Source: Bromus sterilis
Taxonomy: Eukaryota; Streptophyta; Magnoliopsida; Poales; Poaceae
Length of the DNA: 64,000 nt
Direction of reading: 5' to 3'
Assembly: GCA_950022295.1 (NCBI GenBank)
Contig: OX465598.1
Span: 120,387,001 to 120,451,000, forward strand
Below the pieces are notes generated by a model. The model had not been told where the DNA came from. It ran no database searches and worked only from the letters and a program-made list of their open reading frames with translations. Shown here in pieces: positions 1 to 11,905 of this stretch (the first letter of the stretch is position 1; the number at the start of each line of letters is the position of its first letter). Both the position numbers and the translations under genes were made by a program.

Positions 1-1132
1 GTTTCGAAAACTGTTGGGGTACCAACCAAGCACACACATGTTTGCAAATAGTAAAATCAGCTCGGGCCACCACTAGAACTGTTTGAAGCTAGGTAGGTAA
101 GACAAGGGGACCCCATAGAATCCCACACATGATTAGGCACGCTCTTCAAGAAACAAAATACCCGAAACTCGGGACCTAGGTGACTCGAATGGAACAAAAC
201 ACCTGGCGGGAACAGTCCGGTCTCCCATCCTTCGTCGAATATAAATTAACATCATAATAATAATAAATATCAACCAATTTCTGATACTAGCATGATATTC
301 CACCAAGCAGCAATGGGTATAAGCAGAAGGTTAAGGGCCTACACATACTAAGCAATGGTTAAGCAAGCAAGGTACATAGCCAAACAAAGGTTTTGCTAGG
401 ATGTGGGGGGCATGGCTGTTTTGGTTTAATTGAGAGGCAAAAGTTTATGGTGGTAGGATCAATCAATAGTTCTAAATACATCTAGGCAAGCGAGCTGAAA
501 GCTATAAAGAATGATATATAAACCCCCTTGCCTGGGTAATCAGTCGACGAAGAAGACGTAGCAGGGTCCTCGGGCTCGGTGTCAGAAATCTTCACGAAAG
601 TCTCCTCGTCAGTCTCAGGTGCTAATGTAAGGTACCGACAAGGAAAAGCACACAAGTAAACATCGAGACCAAAATGATCAACCATGGATGGGATGATCAA
701 GTTTAACAGGCATGGTGTGACCCTATCTAGTCAAATTTAAATTAAGGTGTTGAAGACACATCAACAAACTCCATATGCAATCATTACTATTTTATGGCTT
801 TGGTCATAGCCTTAACTTTGGTGTAAGTGACATGGCAACATGGCATGGCATGATCAACAATAACAAGTTAACAAAATAAGTGCATCGTTAAAATAAATCA
901 TCGACTCCGGAGACGGAGAAGTGTCGGTGAAATTGACACCAGGAAGGTGCAACAGAAGAAAAGGATTCCAGACACTTGCATATGACAAAAGGACAAGGGA
1001 GGCCCAGCACCTTGGGCTGGTTTCGGGCACAAATGACCCAGCCTCTCATCTCGGCCTGGCCCATCAGTGGCTCAGCCTACTGACTTGTGGGTCCAGGTCG
1101 TTAGTCTGAGCAAAAAAACAAAAAATGGGGGC

Positions 1133-1201
1133 GCCGGCTGGGCCTCGAACCCGAGCCGCGCTGCTTATCTCCACTGCCCCTTGCCAATGCGCTACGAACG
1201 G
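1133..1201 (-). repeat. tRNA-like segment with A and B boxes
   Basis: On the minus strand, positions 1194-1184 read TAGCGCATTGG, close to a polymerase III A box. Positions 1151-1141 read GGTTCGAGGCC, a perfect B box. The 32-base spacing is normal for a tRNA. The rest does not fold into an obvious cloverleaf, so this is a tRNA-derived or SINE-like relic inside element X, not a tRNA gene. Confidence 0.5.
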
Positions 1202-2205
1202 TTTTCTGAAAAAACAGCAGACGCAACCAAGTTAAGTTAACCCCAGGCGGTTAACTGAATTTGAGCAACACTCGACAGACACCGATGACAGAGTATTCCG
1301 GCGAGCCTCTCGTCGGCGTTGGGACGCCTCCGGCCTGCCCACTTGGTGCGAATTGGAGAGGGCACCACCATGTTCACGTGGATGCCCTGGGAGATGCCCA
1401 TGGTCTAGCAGAGATGAGGCCAGGCTCAACTGAAAACGGCGGCGCGCATCGGGTCTGCATCCTGACAGAACTGAAGCTCGGCGGCGCGACGAACTTCCGG
1501 CGACACTCACATCGCATACAGACGGCGTATGGGAATGGGTTCTAGGCACCTCCCTGAAGTCATGGGTGCCCGGATCTTCTCAGAAGGGTGCCAAGGTGGC
1601 CCCATTTCCATGCCGGAAGAGCACGGCGGCGCCACTGTCGGAAGGTCCTGACAGAGAACGACGGCGAGAAGATTTAGGAGGCAATGGGGCTCCTTGGCAT
1701 TGCTCGACACGTCCATAGCGTGAACAGGACACGCGCGCGTGCGTCCGTGGCTTGCCACTGGCACGGCTACGATACGCACCACGGCGGCGACTCGAGTTCG
1801 CAGAGGTCGCCTAATGCTACGCGGAAGAAGTTACGCGCAAGGCATAGGGGAGAAGGGAAAGGAGGCGTCGGTCACCTTGGGGGTATTGGAGGCAACCGTG
1901 ACCACGCCGGAGAGGAAGGAGATGAAGAAACCATCGTCGAGGAAGAAGCTCCCGTGGTGGAATTCGTCGTCGAGGGGTCAAATCTCTCCAACAAGTGTCG
2001 ACCTGAGCACGGAAACGGAGAAGGGTGAACGCAAGACCCGTGTAAATGAACGCACGGTCATCGGCAAGCCGCAACGCGGCGAATTTCTCGGGTGCTCACC
2101 GGAATCAGGCGGAACAGGGAGGAAGAGGGGCGTGCATCCTGGCGGCGGCGAGGAGGAATTGGTGGGGAAAAGGAACCCTAGGGCTCCCGGGAGGCGCTGG
2201 GGCTC

Positions 2206-2217
2206 GGGATATAAAGG
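2206..2217. promoter_or_regulatory. TATA-like core in element X
   Basis: The sequence GGGATATAAAGG sits between an AT-rich and a GC-rich part of X, where the core promoter of a plant LTR is expected. It reads as TATAAAGG on the plus strand and TTTATATC on the minus strand, so it does not settle orientation. Confidence 0.3.
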
Positions 2218-2950
2218 AGGGGTGCCCCCTGGCCACGTCGGCCGCATCGACGTCGATGCCCTCCGCCGGCTGTGAGAGAGAGAGGGAGGGGACCCTGGAC
2301 ACGTTGTAAAGACGACATCCCAGGGTCGCCCGATATTGATCCAGCGGCCACCGTTGCCCCCGTGTAGCGCTTCGGTGGCACGGGCCAGGTGGGCTGCGAA
2401 GAAGTGAGGTGAGGCCTGCTGGGCTGGGACTGGCAGGTCCTCTACTTCCAGAAAAATATGAAGAGAATGACTTTTCCATTTAACAAAAACAGAAAAATCG
2501 AAGAGTATTCCAGAGCAAACCATAAAAGAGAAAAACATATGACGTTTTGGGATCCTTGCAATATTCTCCAATTTACAAAATTGGTTTGGCCATTCTTGGA
2601 ACAACTAAAATGTGGGGCCATTTTTTCAATTCAAACCAGATTGAACTATGGCCCACATTTTTAGAGTTGAATAAAATGGAGCAAGGGTTTGAAAACACTC
2701 GGGAAGGGAAAAGAAATGGCTATGCCAAGTTTGGGGTCAAGGGGAGCATGCATGCAACATAGAAAAATCCTCAAACACCCTTCTTGAACCACTTTGTTTG
2801 AATTCAAAAGCAAATCAAATGAAGTCAAAACTTCTTGGCATTTAAAATCATCACATGAATTTGCAACATCTAACACCATGTCAAGTTTGGAAGTCACATG
2901 ACAAAGCAAAATTACATGATGATTACAAGAATTGCTCTTAGGTTGTTACA

Positions 2951-4757
2951 GTATGCAATGTATGCCGCTGCCAGTGTAGCAGGAACATGTATGACATGAA
3001 GATCAAGTCATGAAGAGGTGGATGTTGCATGGCAATATATCTCGGAAAGGCTATGGAAATGCCTTGATAGGTAGGTACGGTGGCTGTTTTGAGGAAAGAT
3101 ATAATCAGCTTTATGATGACAGAGCGTATCATGCCAAGGGTTTGGATGTACCAGAGAAGGTGGACGCCAACTCTCGGAGTGAGAGGAAGGGAATGCACGG
3201 CACATCAGAAGCTAGCAAATATGAGGAGGTGGAAGTGTCAACTTTCAATACTTACATTAGTTCGAAGAACTCATGCACTTATTATTGGTAACTCTCAATC
3301 TAATGAGGAGGTTCAGAAAGATACAAGTACCCCGAGGAGGAGTGTATGGGGGTTTGGTAATCCTTGCGCATCCTCGACTCATGGTACATGAGTGTACTCT
3401 AATATTCGATCCCTCCAAAGATTAGTGATCCATCTAGTAGCTAGAGTTCTCAACTAGTTTTGTAGGTTTTGAAAATAAACACGGATTGCCCAAAATACGA
3501 CACCTATATATCACTAATAGGCTAGAGCCCTTGACACCAAAAGTTCAAACATTACTCACATCAATTACCCACTCTCAAGACAAGACATAACTCAGTGCAA
3601 CAACCAACTCTCTTAACAAGACAAACATGAAAACTAAAGAGAGTTCCAGCAACAAAATAGACAAAATCCAAGGCTCTTGATAAATATAAAATAAAACTAA
3701 AACTAAACATGGCAGTAGCTACGAAAAGATAAAGAACACACAACAGTAAAAAGATAGGCATGAAAAATCATATGATGTGTTCTAGATTTTGAAACTGGAG
3801 CATGTTTCTCTCCCACACAAAGTACTACGAGATCTAACTTGTTATGAACAGCAAGCAAGCTAAAGAAAACTAAAAATAAAACCTAAGAGCGAGACGCTCC
3901 AAGCATAGCACATAGCGCATGAAGTGATAAAAATATAGTGAGACGAAGGGCGAACTGATGATTGTTGATGGAGAAGGGGATGCACGGGGGCATCCCCAAG
4001 CTTAGACGCTTGAGTCTCCTTGAATATTTGTTGGGGATGCATGGGGGCATCCCCAAGCTTGAGCTCTTGACACTCCCGAATCTTCTTTCATCATCTTCCA
4101 TCGCACACTTGAAAATTCCCTTCATACATAACTCATCATAAGCTGATTAGAGAGGTTAGTACCCTTAATAAATAAATTTTCCCCACTGGATATAAAGATA
4201 TTATTGAAGGCCTACTGTTTCTCAAGATTTCCAAAAGGTTTTTGAAAAGAAAAAGCAAGCTTAAGGTTTGCAAAAGTTAGGAGAGACAAAACGTGGCAGA
4301 ATCTGTGAAAAACAGAATAGCAGGTAGTAAAGATTTTTTACGGGTACTTCTGCAACTCAAATCAAAAAACTCAGAACATGCGAGAGTTCCGTGATTGTAT
4401 AGATCACGCTGTGTAAACAATTCAGCTAAAAAATATGAACTGGTGATTTGATCTGATTTTTCCCATCACGAGGACAGAATCTGTTTTCTGGACAGCATGT
4501 CACAACTTTCACTTCCCTTGTCATAGGAGGCTATAACTTGGCACAAAGCTTGAAAATAAAGATACAATGATGTTGCTACAGTAGTAACAATCATCAAGAC
4601 CACTAAAATAGAAAAAAAAACATCTTGGGTTTCCTCCCAACAAGCGCTTTCTTTTACGCCTTTAAGCTAGGCATAAGGCAAAAGAAGAATCAAGTTTTAT
4701 CAAGAGAAAGAGAATAGCTATCCCATGTAACAGACTCAAAAGGTAACTTGACTTTCT
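2951..4757 (-). other. Ath-A 3' untranslated region
   Basis: Non-coding on both strands. It is closely similar to 56680-58440 of Ath-E and, more distantly and inverted, to 49011-50760 of Ath-D. Just after the coding end it carries the family landmark at 4635-4660 (minus strand GCGCTTGTTGGGAGG followed by an AAACCC motif). A duplicated G-tract hairpin lies at 3976-4068. Confidence 0.8.
3976..4068 (-). repeat. Two copies of a GGGGATGC...GCATCCCC hairpin
   Basis: Two near-identical copies of GGGATGCACGGGGGCATCCCC followed by AAGCTT lie about 57 bases apart. Each can fold with a stem of about 8 bases. On the minus strand the core AAGCTTGGGGATGC resembles the family polypurine tract AAGCTTGGGGATGT seen next to the 3' LTRs at 53270-53286 and 44617-44635. 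Confidence 0.75.
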
Positions 4758-4759
4758 TT

Positions 4760-6728
4760 TTAGGGAAGTGTTCCATCCCCTTTTTGAGAGGGAATTGAAT
4801 TTTTTATATTCCCCTCTTTCATGTCAATGATAGCACCAACGGTGCGGAGAAAAGGACGTCCCAAAATAATTGGACATAAAGGTTCACACTCTATATCCAT
4901 AATAATGAAATCAACGGGAACATAGTTGTCATTGACAATGATAAGAACATCGTCGATCTTCCCCAAAGGTTTCCTTACGGAAGAATCAACAACACGAACA
5001 CCAAAATAACAAGAATCAAAATGTTTGAATTCAAACATATCATACGTTCTTTTGGGCATGAAGGAGGTACTTGCTCCAACATCACATAAAGCATACCAAT
5101 AGAAGTTATTTAATTTAATTTTGATCATAGGGTCCCAAGCATCATCTAGCTTCCTAGGTATGGAGGCTTCTATCCTAAGCTTCTCCTCCCTAGCTTTGAT
5201 GAGAGCATTTGGGATATGGTCTGTGAAGGCAAGATTAAGTGTGCGAGTGTGGGGGTCTCTAGACATTTTGTGTAGTAAGGTAATAACTTCTGAGAGGGTG
5301 CAACTATCAAAATCAATATCACTACTATCAAAGGTGGTAGTAGTGTCATCTGGGCTCACTTGTTTGAAACCCTCTATGTTCATAGGGGTTTCTTCTTCTA
5401 AAGTTGAGTTATTAGCCTCACCATTAATAAGTCCAATGAGACCAGGAGTGCATTGGGTGCTAATAGTTTCGGTGTCCTCAACAGTTTGGATAGTGGCAAT
5501 TGTGTGGTGTGTAGGAAGTCTCTTAATTCTATCCTCTTCCTCTTTTTCTCTAGCCCATCTTTCTTTAAGTTTATCCATCATCCTAATGTTTTCATTAATT
5601 TGTAACTGGATAGCATTGATAGGAGTGGCCTTTCTCTCCTCAAGGGGAGAGGTTCTAATTTTTAACATCTCAACATCAAGGGCTAAGTTGTCTACCTTCA
5701 AACAAAGATTATATAATTTAGCTAGCTTTTCTTCTACATTCTTGTTGAAGGCTTTTTGGGTAGTGATAAAGTCTCTAAGCATGTTTTCTAATTCAGAAGT
5801 GGGGTTCTTGTTGCTATGGTAAGTGTTGTTGTTACCATAAGTGGATGGAAACGGTCTAGGATTACTAGCAAAGTTGCCCCTATAAGCATTATTATTAAAG
5901 TAGTTTCTAGCAATGAAGTTCACATCTACTTGTTCCTGAGCAACCAAAGAATTTAAAGGAACATCATGAGGATCAATAGAGGGTTGCTTGGTAAGTAGAG
6001 ACATAATTAAATCAACTTTATCATTTAGGGAGGTAATTTGCTCGACAGAATTTACCTTCCTACCTGTTGGAGCGCGTTCGGTGTGCCATTGGGAATAGTT
6101 GGTCATCATTTCATCGAGGAGTTTTGTGGCAGCACCGAGTGTAGTTGACATAAAGGTTCCTCCCGCGGCCGAATCTAACAGGTTCCGCGAGGTAAAGTTC
6201 AAGGCTGCATAAGAAGTTTGGATAACCATCCAGGTAGTCAAACCATGTGTAGGGCATTTCTTAACAAGAGATTTCATACGTTCCCAAGCTTGGGCAACGT
6301 GTTCATTATCCAATTCCCTAAAATTCATAATGTTACTCCTCAATTGGATAATTTTAGCAGGTGGGTAGTACTTCCCAATAAAAGCATCTTTGCACTTATC
6401 CCAAGAATCTATGCTCTTCCTAGGCAAAGATTGAAACCAGATTTTAGCTCCGTCCCTCAAAGAGAAAGGAAAAAAGCTTGAATTTAACAATATCACCTTC
6501 TACTTCTTTATACTTTTGCATATCACATAATTCAACAAAATTATTCAAGTGTAAAGCAGCATCATCTCTAGCACCAGAGAATTGATCTCTCATAACAAGG
6601 TTTAGTAAAGCAGGTTTAGTTTCATAAGAGCTAGCTAAAGTGGCAGGTGTGGCAATAGGAGTGCAGATAAAGTCTTTGTTGTTGTGACTGGTGAAGTCAC
6701 ACAATTTTGTGTTTTTAGTGGAACCCAT
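4760..6728 (-). pseudogene. Ath-A gag-protease
   Basis: Gag would form the particle that packages element RNA in the cytoplasm, and the aspartic protease would process it. The start MGSTKNTKLCDF at 6728 follows the leader after the primer site. The gag core (WFQSLPRKSIDSWDKCK, near residues 90-110) matches the plant retrotransposon gag family. A coiled-coil-like stretch follows, then the protease with CDVGAST as active site and PIILGRPFLRT as the second conserved motif. An extra A in the A-run near 6470 shifts the frame after KLFSF, and a second shift near 4790 scrambles the last residues. The close relative in Ath-D reads through both places in the expected frame. No polymerase follows. Confidence 0.9.
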
Positions 6729-6864
6729 AGTAGCAGCAGGTGTGGCAGATTTTTTTGTAATTTTCTATATAAGAAACAAAGATAAAAAGAGAAAGGTAAA
6801 CTAACAAGACTAAAAAGTAATGGTAAAAGATAGTGGGCAACTCCCCTATCTTATCACTCGGAGT

Positions 6865-6881
6865 CCCCGACAACGGCGCCA
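6865..6881 (-). other. Primer binding site, tRNA-Asp type (Ath-A)
   Basis: Minus strand TGGCGCCGTTGTCGGGG, complementary to the 3' end of plant tRNA-Asp with one mismatch. It begins 10 bases after the LTR end (CGCCATCA), as in the sister elements at 39367 and 46779. Confidence 0.85.
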
Positions 6882-6891
6882 TAAATTTGCT

Positions 6892-8569
6892 TGATGGCGT
6901 GGAAGTGGCAATGGCTTCTCGCCCTTCATTGGTTACCCCAAGTGGAAGGTGAGATGTAGGATAGCAGCAAATTTCCCCTATGTAGAGGATAGGGTTAGTC
7001 TCCCGTAGGACTCCGGCAATGATAAGTAGGTGGCAAGAAAACAATGGCACCGTTTACAACAAACATTGCTTCCTTGACCTGGACCTGCACACAATACAAT
7101 TAACTTTGCTCCCAACGAAGTTCAGAGAAGTTGTCAATATCTCTGGTCTTGTTGTTTACAAAGGATCAAACACACAAGGGATAATGATAATGATAATAGC
7201 AACTGAAAGTAAATGCGAGAAAAATAAATAAGCTTGTAAACAGTGATGAGAATATGGACAGGGGTCCCGTGATGTTCACTAGTGATGTCTCTCTCCCAAA
7301 AGACGATAAAACTGCTATGCAAGGTAAACAAATTACATATGGGCAATTGACAGGATTATAAACGCACCGCAATGCTAACTATGCTACAAAAAAAAGGAAG
7401 AGGCTCATAAGCAAGGGTAGTACGCCAAAATAAGTAGACCGAAATCCATCTGCATCTACTACTAATCATCCACCTTGAGATATCTATCCAGAGCATCTCG
7501 CTGGTATTAAGTTGCGAGCCCCACCCAAAGTGTAAACCCAAAGCAACAGACAACTGCATTAAAAATAACTATGCGTAAAGTATACAATCCTTGCAACCAC
7601 GGTTACAAGCACCGTTGTTTTCCCCCTTGTGGCCACTGCACATCCCCTAGACTCATGTTTCTATCACTCAAGAGTGTCATCAGGGGGCATGTACCCACAA
7701 TCGAGCATAATGTTCCCTCTTGGAGTCACTACCTACTACTTGGCCAAAGCAATAAAAAGCAACGGAGAACATGCAAGAATTACTTAGGAACAAAAATATA
7801 AGAGATAAAAACCAAATATATTACTCTATCACGATCTGAACATAATCTCCTAATCCATCAGATCCCATCTAACTCAGCATGGCAATAGTGGAAGAATTAC
7901 ATATGTGCCTCGGTCATATAGGGCAGCTCACGAGGTCTAAACCATGAAGAACAAAGAGGGGAGGAGAAAATCATATAGCTACCGATCACGGACCCCAAGG
8001 TCACAGGTAGACTACTCACGGCACATCCGGGAAGCGTCCATGGTGGAGGGGAAGCTCCCGGAGGTCCATCCTCCCTCCAGCAGGGTGCCGGGAAGGGTCT
8101 TGACGGTGCTCCCGATCTTGGAAGCGCGGCGGCGGTAGAACAGAGGCGAGATTGCGAAATCGGGTTATGTCTTCTGAAGTTTCCCTTGACGGAGAATAAA
8201 TAGGCGAAGGGGGAAGCCAGGGGGCCACCAGGGGTCCAGGCGCCCCCCCTGGCGCGGCAAGGCCCCTGGACGCGCCAGGTGGCCGCCTGGGCTCCTGGTG
8301 GTGGCTCCCTGGCCCTCCTTCGGGGTTCTGGAGGCTTCCGACACACTGCTTTTTTATCTGATTTTTCCCGGATTTTTGGAGCACTTTTTATATGGGGAAA
8401 ACTGAAATAGAAAAACAGCAGAAAACACGAACTGACACTGGGGTGCACTGAGTTAGTAGGTTAGTCCAAATATGATCAAAAATGTATGAAGTTGTATCTA
8501 GATCATAGCAATATCACAGAAAAGATGCATGGAGCGAGAAGAAATTATCGATATGTTTGGGATGTATCA
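6892..8569 (-). repeat. Ath-A 5' LTR
   Basis: 1678 bases, bounded on the plus strand by TGATGGCGTGG and GATGTATCA. On the minus strand it begins TGATACATCCC and ends CCATCA. The TATA-like box is CCTATTTATTC on the minus strand near 8191-8205. Downstream lies a nine-codon reading frame, MDASRMCRE, at 8012-8041, overlapping a GTGAGT splice-donor-like site. Related LTRs are at 35435, 37684, 43600, 45120, 53287, 53938, 59483 and 62198. Confidence 0.92.
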
Positions 8570-10950
8570 GTTGTGCAGGAAGGTCGGCCCGAGATGGATG
8601 ATGTCATCCACGACATAGACAAGAAGGTGCACCATGATGTCAAAGAATGCGGGCGGAAAATAAATCTCGAGCTCGCATAATATCACCACGATCTCTTCCT
8701 GGATAATTTCGAGCTGCTTCACACTGATCGACTTCCTAGAGATGACGTCAAAAAAGTTGCAGAGGCCAAACAACGTCACACGGACGTGCTCGTCCATTAT
8801 CCCTCGGATCGCAACGGGAAGTATCTGCGTCATCAGCACGTGGCAGTCGTGAGACTTCATCCCGCTGAACTACTTCTTCGCTAAGTCTAGATATTTTCTT
8901 ATCTTCCCTAAGTAACCATGAGGAACTTTCACTCTTTCACTCCTAGGGGGCACCTGAAAAGCTGCAGTACCTCCTACTTACTCAAAGTGAAGCAAGCAGC
9001 GCGAAGCAACACCTCATTCTACTTACACCTTTGGAGGTGACCTTGAGTCCCTTCCATGGTCTTCTCATCATCGTCACTATCGGGATACCACAGATCTTTC
9101 TTGATTCCAAGCAATTTCATGTCATGTCTTGCTTTCGTACCATCCTTGGTCTTCTCCGGCATGTTGAGAAGAGTGCTGAACAGACTCTTGGTGATGTTTT
9201 TCGTGATGAGCATGACATCGAGGCTATGGGGCGTGTGGAGGATCTTCCAGTACTTCAGGTCCCAGAAAATAGACTTCGCTTTCCATACTCCCAACAGCGG
9301 GTCTACCCTTGGTCGCTTCTTTCCCGGCTTGGGGCACTCTTCCCAGTTTTCCAACAGCTCCTGGATTTCTTCGCCGCTCCTCGGACGTGGTGCTCTTTCG
9401 AGATCGTCTTTACCGTTGACAAGATCTCCGCGTTTTCTCCACAGGTGATCCTTGCGAAGCCACTTCCGAGTCCCTTGGAACACGGTTTTCGAAGACCCGG
9501 GATCCTTTCATAGCTGGAGATGCGGGGTCTTATCCATGCACTTGACACATGCCTTGTGTCCGTGGTTGACCTGGGCCGCTAAATATCCTAAACCAAGATA
9601 GTCCCGCACAGTTGTGAACACCGCGGCTCTCATAGGGAAATATTAATTACCGTAGGCGTCCCACGTAAGGGGTGGATTATCCCACAATGTGGCCAAATCC
9701 TCTTTCAACAGCGCGAGATACAGATTCATGTCGATACCTGGTTGTTTCGGCCCCTGAATAAGAATACACAAGTGTATCTACCTTTGCTTCGTGCATATCC
9801 AAGGGGGTATGTTATACGGCATACAAACACCGTTCATGTGCTATGCATGCTACTCTAGTTGCTAAACGGATTGAGTCCATCGGAGCTAATACCCAGCTTG
9901 AGGTTCCTTGGATCATTCCCGAAACCATCTTCGATGTCCAATGCATCCCACTAGGAAGCGTCTGAAGGGTGTGTCAGGATCTTGCCCTTCTCCGGATCAT
10001 CCTCGGGCCTCACCCTATCTGTATGCCATCGCATGAGCTTTGCTTCCTTAGGGCTACGAAATAGAGCTGCAGACGGGGAGTGATAGGAAAGTACCATACG
10101 ACTTTTCGAGGAACTTTCTTGTTCCCTCTCTTGTATCCTCCTTGGCCGCACACCGGACATGCAGTGTAATCCTTGTACCCGTCCCGATGAAGTGCGCAGT
10201 CATTGATGCAGGCGTGGTATGTAACGTGTGGTAGGTCGAGGGGGCACACGATCTTCTTGGCCTCATCGATACTTCTTGGCAAGGTGTTCCCCTGTGGAAG
10301 AAGATCGTCGTGCAAGAATTCCATCAAAGTGTTGAAGCTCACGGCGGTCCATTTGTGTTCCTCCTTCATCTCTAGAACCTTAAGCGTTACATTCAGGTGT
10401 GTATCCTCGGGCCAACATCCAGGATACAATTGAGCCATCCCGTCTATCTCCATTTGCGCCAGCTTAGCTTTCTCTCTGGCTGAAGCTTTAGCGTTGCTCG
10501 TCTGCTTCATGACCATTTCTTGAACATGAGGGTCCCGCAAGGACAAAGTTAGCAGCATCTCCGTGTTCACGTCCTCTCCACCACCATCTACTCCGGCATC
10601 ATATCCTTCTTCATGATGATCCTCATGTCCGTCGGCATCTCCTTCTTCATGATGAATATGGATGTCGGCATCTCCTGCTTCATGATGATGTCCGCCGGTA
10701 TCTCCTTGTTCATGATGATGATGTCCGCTAGCATCTCCTTGTTGATTATTATGATATCCTCCGGCATCTCCTTGTTCACGCATGAAACCGCGCCTGAGAA
10801 GGTTCTCCTCCAATAATCCGGAATCAGGGTCCATCCAGGTCAGGAGTTTGCATCTTTGGCATGGGCATCTTATCTGGGTCCGGTTCTTCAGAATCATGTC
10901 AGCTTTCGCCTCTTCTTTTATCTACCCACTCGACCTCCGATCATCTTGAT
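8570..10950 (-). pseudogene. TNP2-type CACTA transposase
   Basis: TNP2 proteins cut and join CACTA ends in the nucleus. The N-terminal transposase-associated zinc-binding motif IRCPCQRCK is at about 10865. A His- and acid-rich insert follows, then the TNP2 core: DCALHRDGYKDYTACPVCG and KVVWYFPITPRL (10060-10240), QGPKQPGIDMNLYLALLKED (9680-9760), HSLDVMLITKNI and MPEKTKDGTKAR (9100-9260), and MKSHDCHVLMTQILPVAIRG (8790-8860). The last residues before Ath-A interrupts it are GPTFLHN. Decay includes an in-frame stop upstream of the first Met at 10897, a frameshift near 10070, stops near 9880-9960, and stops between 8870 and 9020. The blocks are collinear with the family, so this was a full-length gene. 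Confidence 0.9.
10575..10790 (-). repeat. His/Asp-rich coding minisatellite in the transposase
   Basis: About six imperfect units of 30-36 bases encode variants of QGDAGGHHHHE between the zinc-binding motif and the TNP2 core. Acidic, His-rich low-complexity inserts are common at this place in grass TNP2 proteins, from memory. Confidence 0.7.
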
Positions 10951-11544
10951 GACCATGGTTGCCTACGCGTGGCACAATTAGAGTGTTTCAATTAGAGCCA
11001 CACAACTAATGTGCATGCACATGGTCACCGGAAAAATTCGGCATGACTTTCCTACAAATAGGACATATGGGTAGTGAAAAAACTTGCCGAAACGGAAATG
11101 AATCAACATTTCGCCAAACATCCATGCACCACGCCGACATAAGCTAAGTGACAAAAAAAATCTTCCCCTGCAAACAAAATTCTTTCATCACCCACACACA
11201 AGATTCACATATGTACAAAACATCTCATATATAGACGGCGCACACCGCCAGCCACACAAAACATACATATCCATGTCCTCCAACTACTCACCTAGTAGAT
11301 TCGATCGGAGACGACACCGCGGTGAGAGCAAGTGGTGTTTGGATAGGATAGTGAAGAAAAAGAGATATGGAGAAGGAAAACAAAGTGTTGGAGAGGCTTC
11401 CCCTTACAAATATATCAACCCAAATAGGTTATAAAACTAAAATTGAATGAAACTATGGGAAAATGGGGTGGGGAGAGGAGGAGAATGACCTAGGGGGAGA
11501 AATGAATGAACTTGGGGTGGTGGTGGTGGAGAGGGTCGGGCTTT
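10951..11544. other. CACTA non-coding region upstream of TNP2
   Basis: No gene is visible on either strand. The stretch separates the transposase start from the subterminal repeats and would hold the transposase promoter and leader. Short AT-rich parts occur near 11140-11240 and 11390-11450. Confidence 0.5.
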
Positions 11545-11890
11545 GAATGATGGATCCAGAGGCCACTTTCTGTGGCGCATGCGCTTCGGTGCGCCACAGA
11601 ATGTCTAGTTTCTGTGGTGCATATGACAGGGTGCGCCACAGAAACTTGACATCCTGTGGCGCATGGGTACAGGTGCGCCACAAAAAGAGGCTTCCAGATC
11701 CACGTGGTGGTCCCCACACAAATTTCAGTGGCGCACCTCAGCACATGTGCCACAGAAATGCTCACTTTTCTTATAGATAGACATGGCTCCCATGCGCCAC
11801 GGAAATGTCTATATTTCTCGGGAGCACGGCTTCACATGCGCCACAAAAATAATTCTGTGGAGCACGCCCTTTTAGGTGCGCTACAGAAAC
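11545..11890. repeat. CACTA subterminal repeats
   Basis: About eleven copies of the motif CTGTGGCGCA or its complement TGCGCCACAG, in alternating orientation, for example at 11570, 11589, 11611, 11631, 11654, 11673, 11726, 11745, 11792, 11834, 11855 and 11876. Neighbouring pairs can fold into hairpins. Arrays like this next to CACTA ends are the binding sites for the element's accessory protein in En/Spm. Confidence 0.8.
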
Positions 11891-11905
11891 CATGTCTATC
11901 TATAA

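Larger units (their letters stand above)
1..2950. mobile_element. X: right end of an unclassified LTR retrotransposon
   Basis: This stretch ends abruptly at 2950 with TTGTTACA, beyond which Athila 3' untranslated sequence resumes. Read on the minus strand it begins TGTAACAACC, a common start for grass gypsy LTRs of the Tekay kind, so I think the LTR reads on the minus strand, but the ends are near inverted repeats and do not settle it. The part near 2450-2950 is AT-rich and the part near 1250-2400 GC-rich, like U3 and leader of such LTRs. A TATA-like stretch lies at 2206-2217. No primer site, polypurine tract or reliable coding region is visible. The left end is outside the window. The several open frames between 1230 and 2480 overlap on both strands and look like GC-rich noise. 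Confidence 0.6.
2951..8569 (-). mobile_element. Ath-A: Athila-type gypsy element with gag-pro only (partial)
   Basis: A minus-strand element: 5' LTR 6892-8569, Asp-tRNA primer site 6865-6881, decayed gag-pro 4760-6728, then a long 3' untranslated region to 2951, where element X interrupts it. The 3' LTR lies outside the window. There is no reverse transcriptase, RNase H or integrase anywhere between gag-pro and the 3' region, so it could only move with proteins from elsewhere. It is inserted in the TNP2 gene of the CACTA transposon. The five bases after the LTR, GTTGT (8570-8574), should be one copy of its target duplication. Confidence 0.88.

Noticed and set aside
1133..1201. Functional tRNA gene
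   Set aside because: A and B boxes are present but no cloverleaf could be drawn and it lies inside an LTR element.
1232..2604. Several frames of 90-208 residues in element X
   Set aside because: GC-rich leader sequence with open frames on both strands and no recognisable domain.
5121..5822. Long plus-strand frame of 233 residues
   Set aside because: It lies opposite the Ath-A gag-pro, which has clear family motifs. The plus frame is only its shadow. The same holds for 47843-48544 opposite Ath-D gag.
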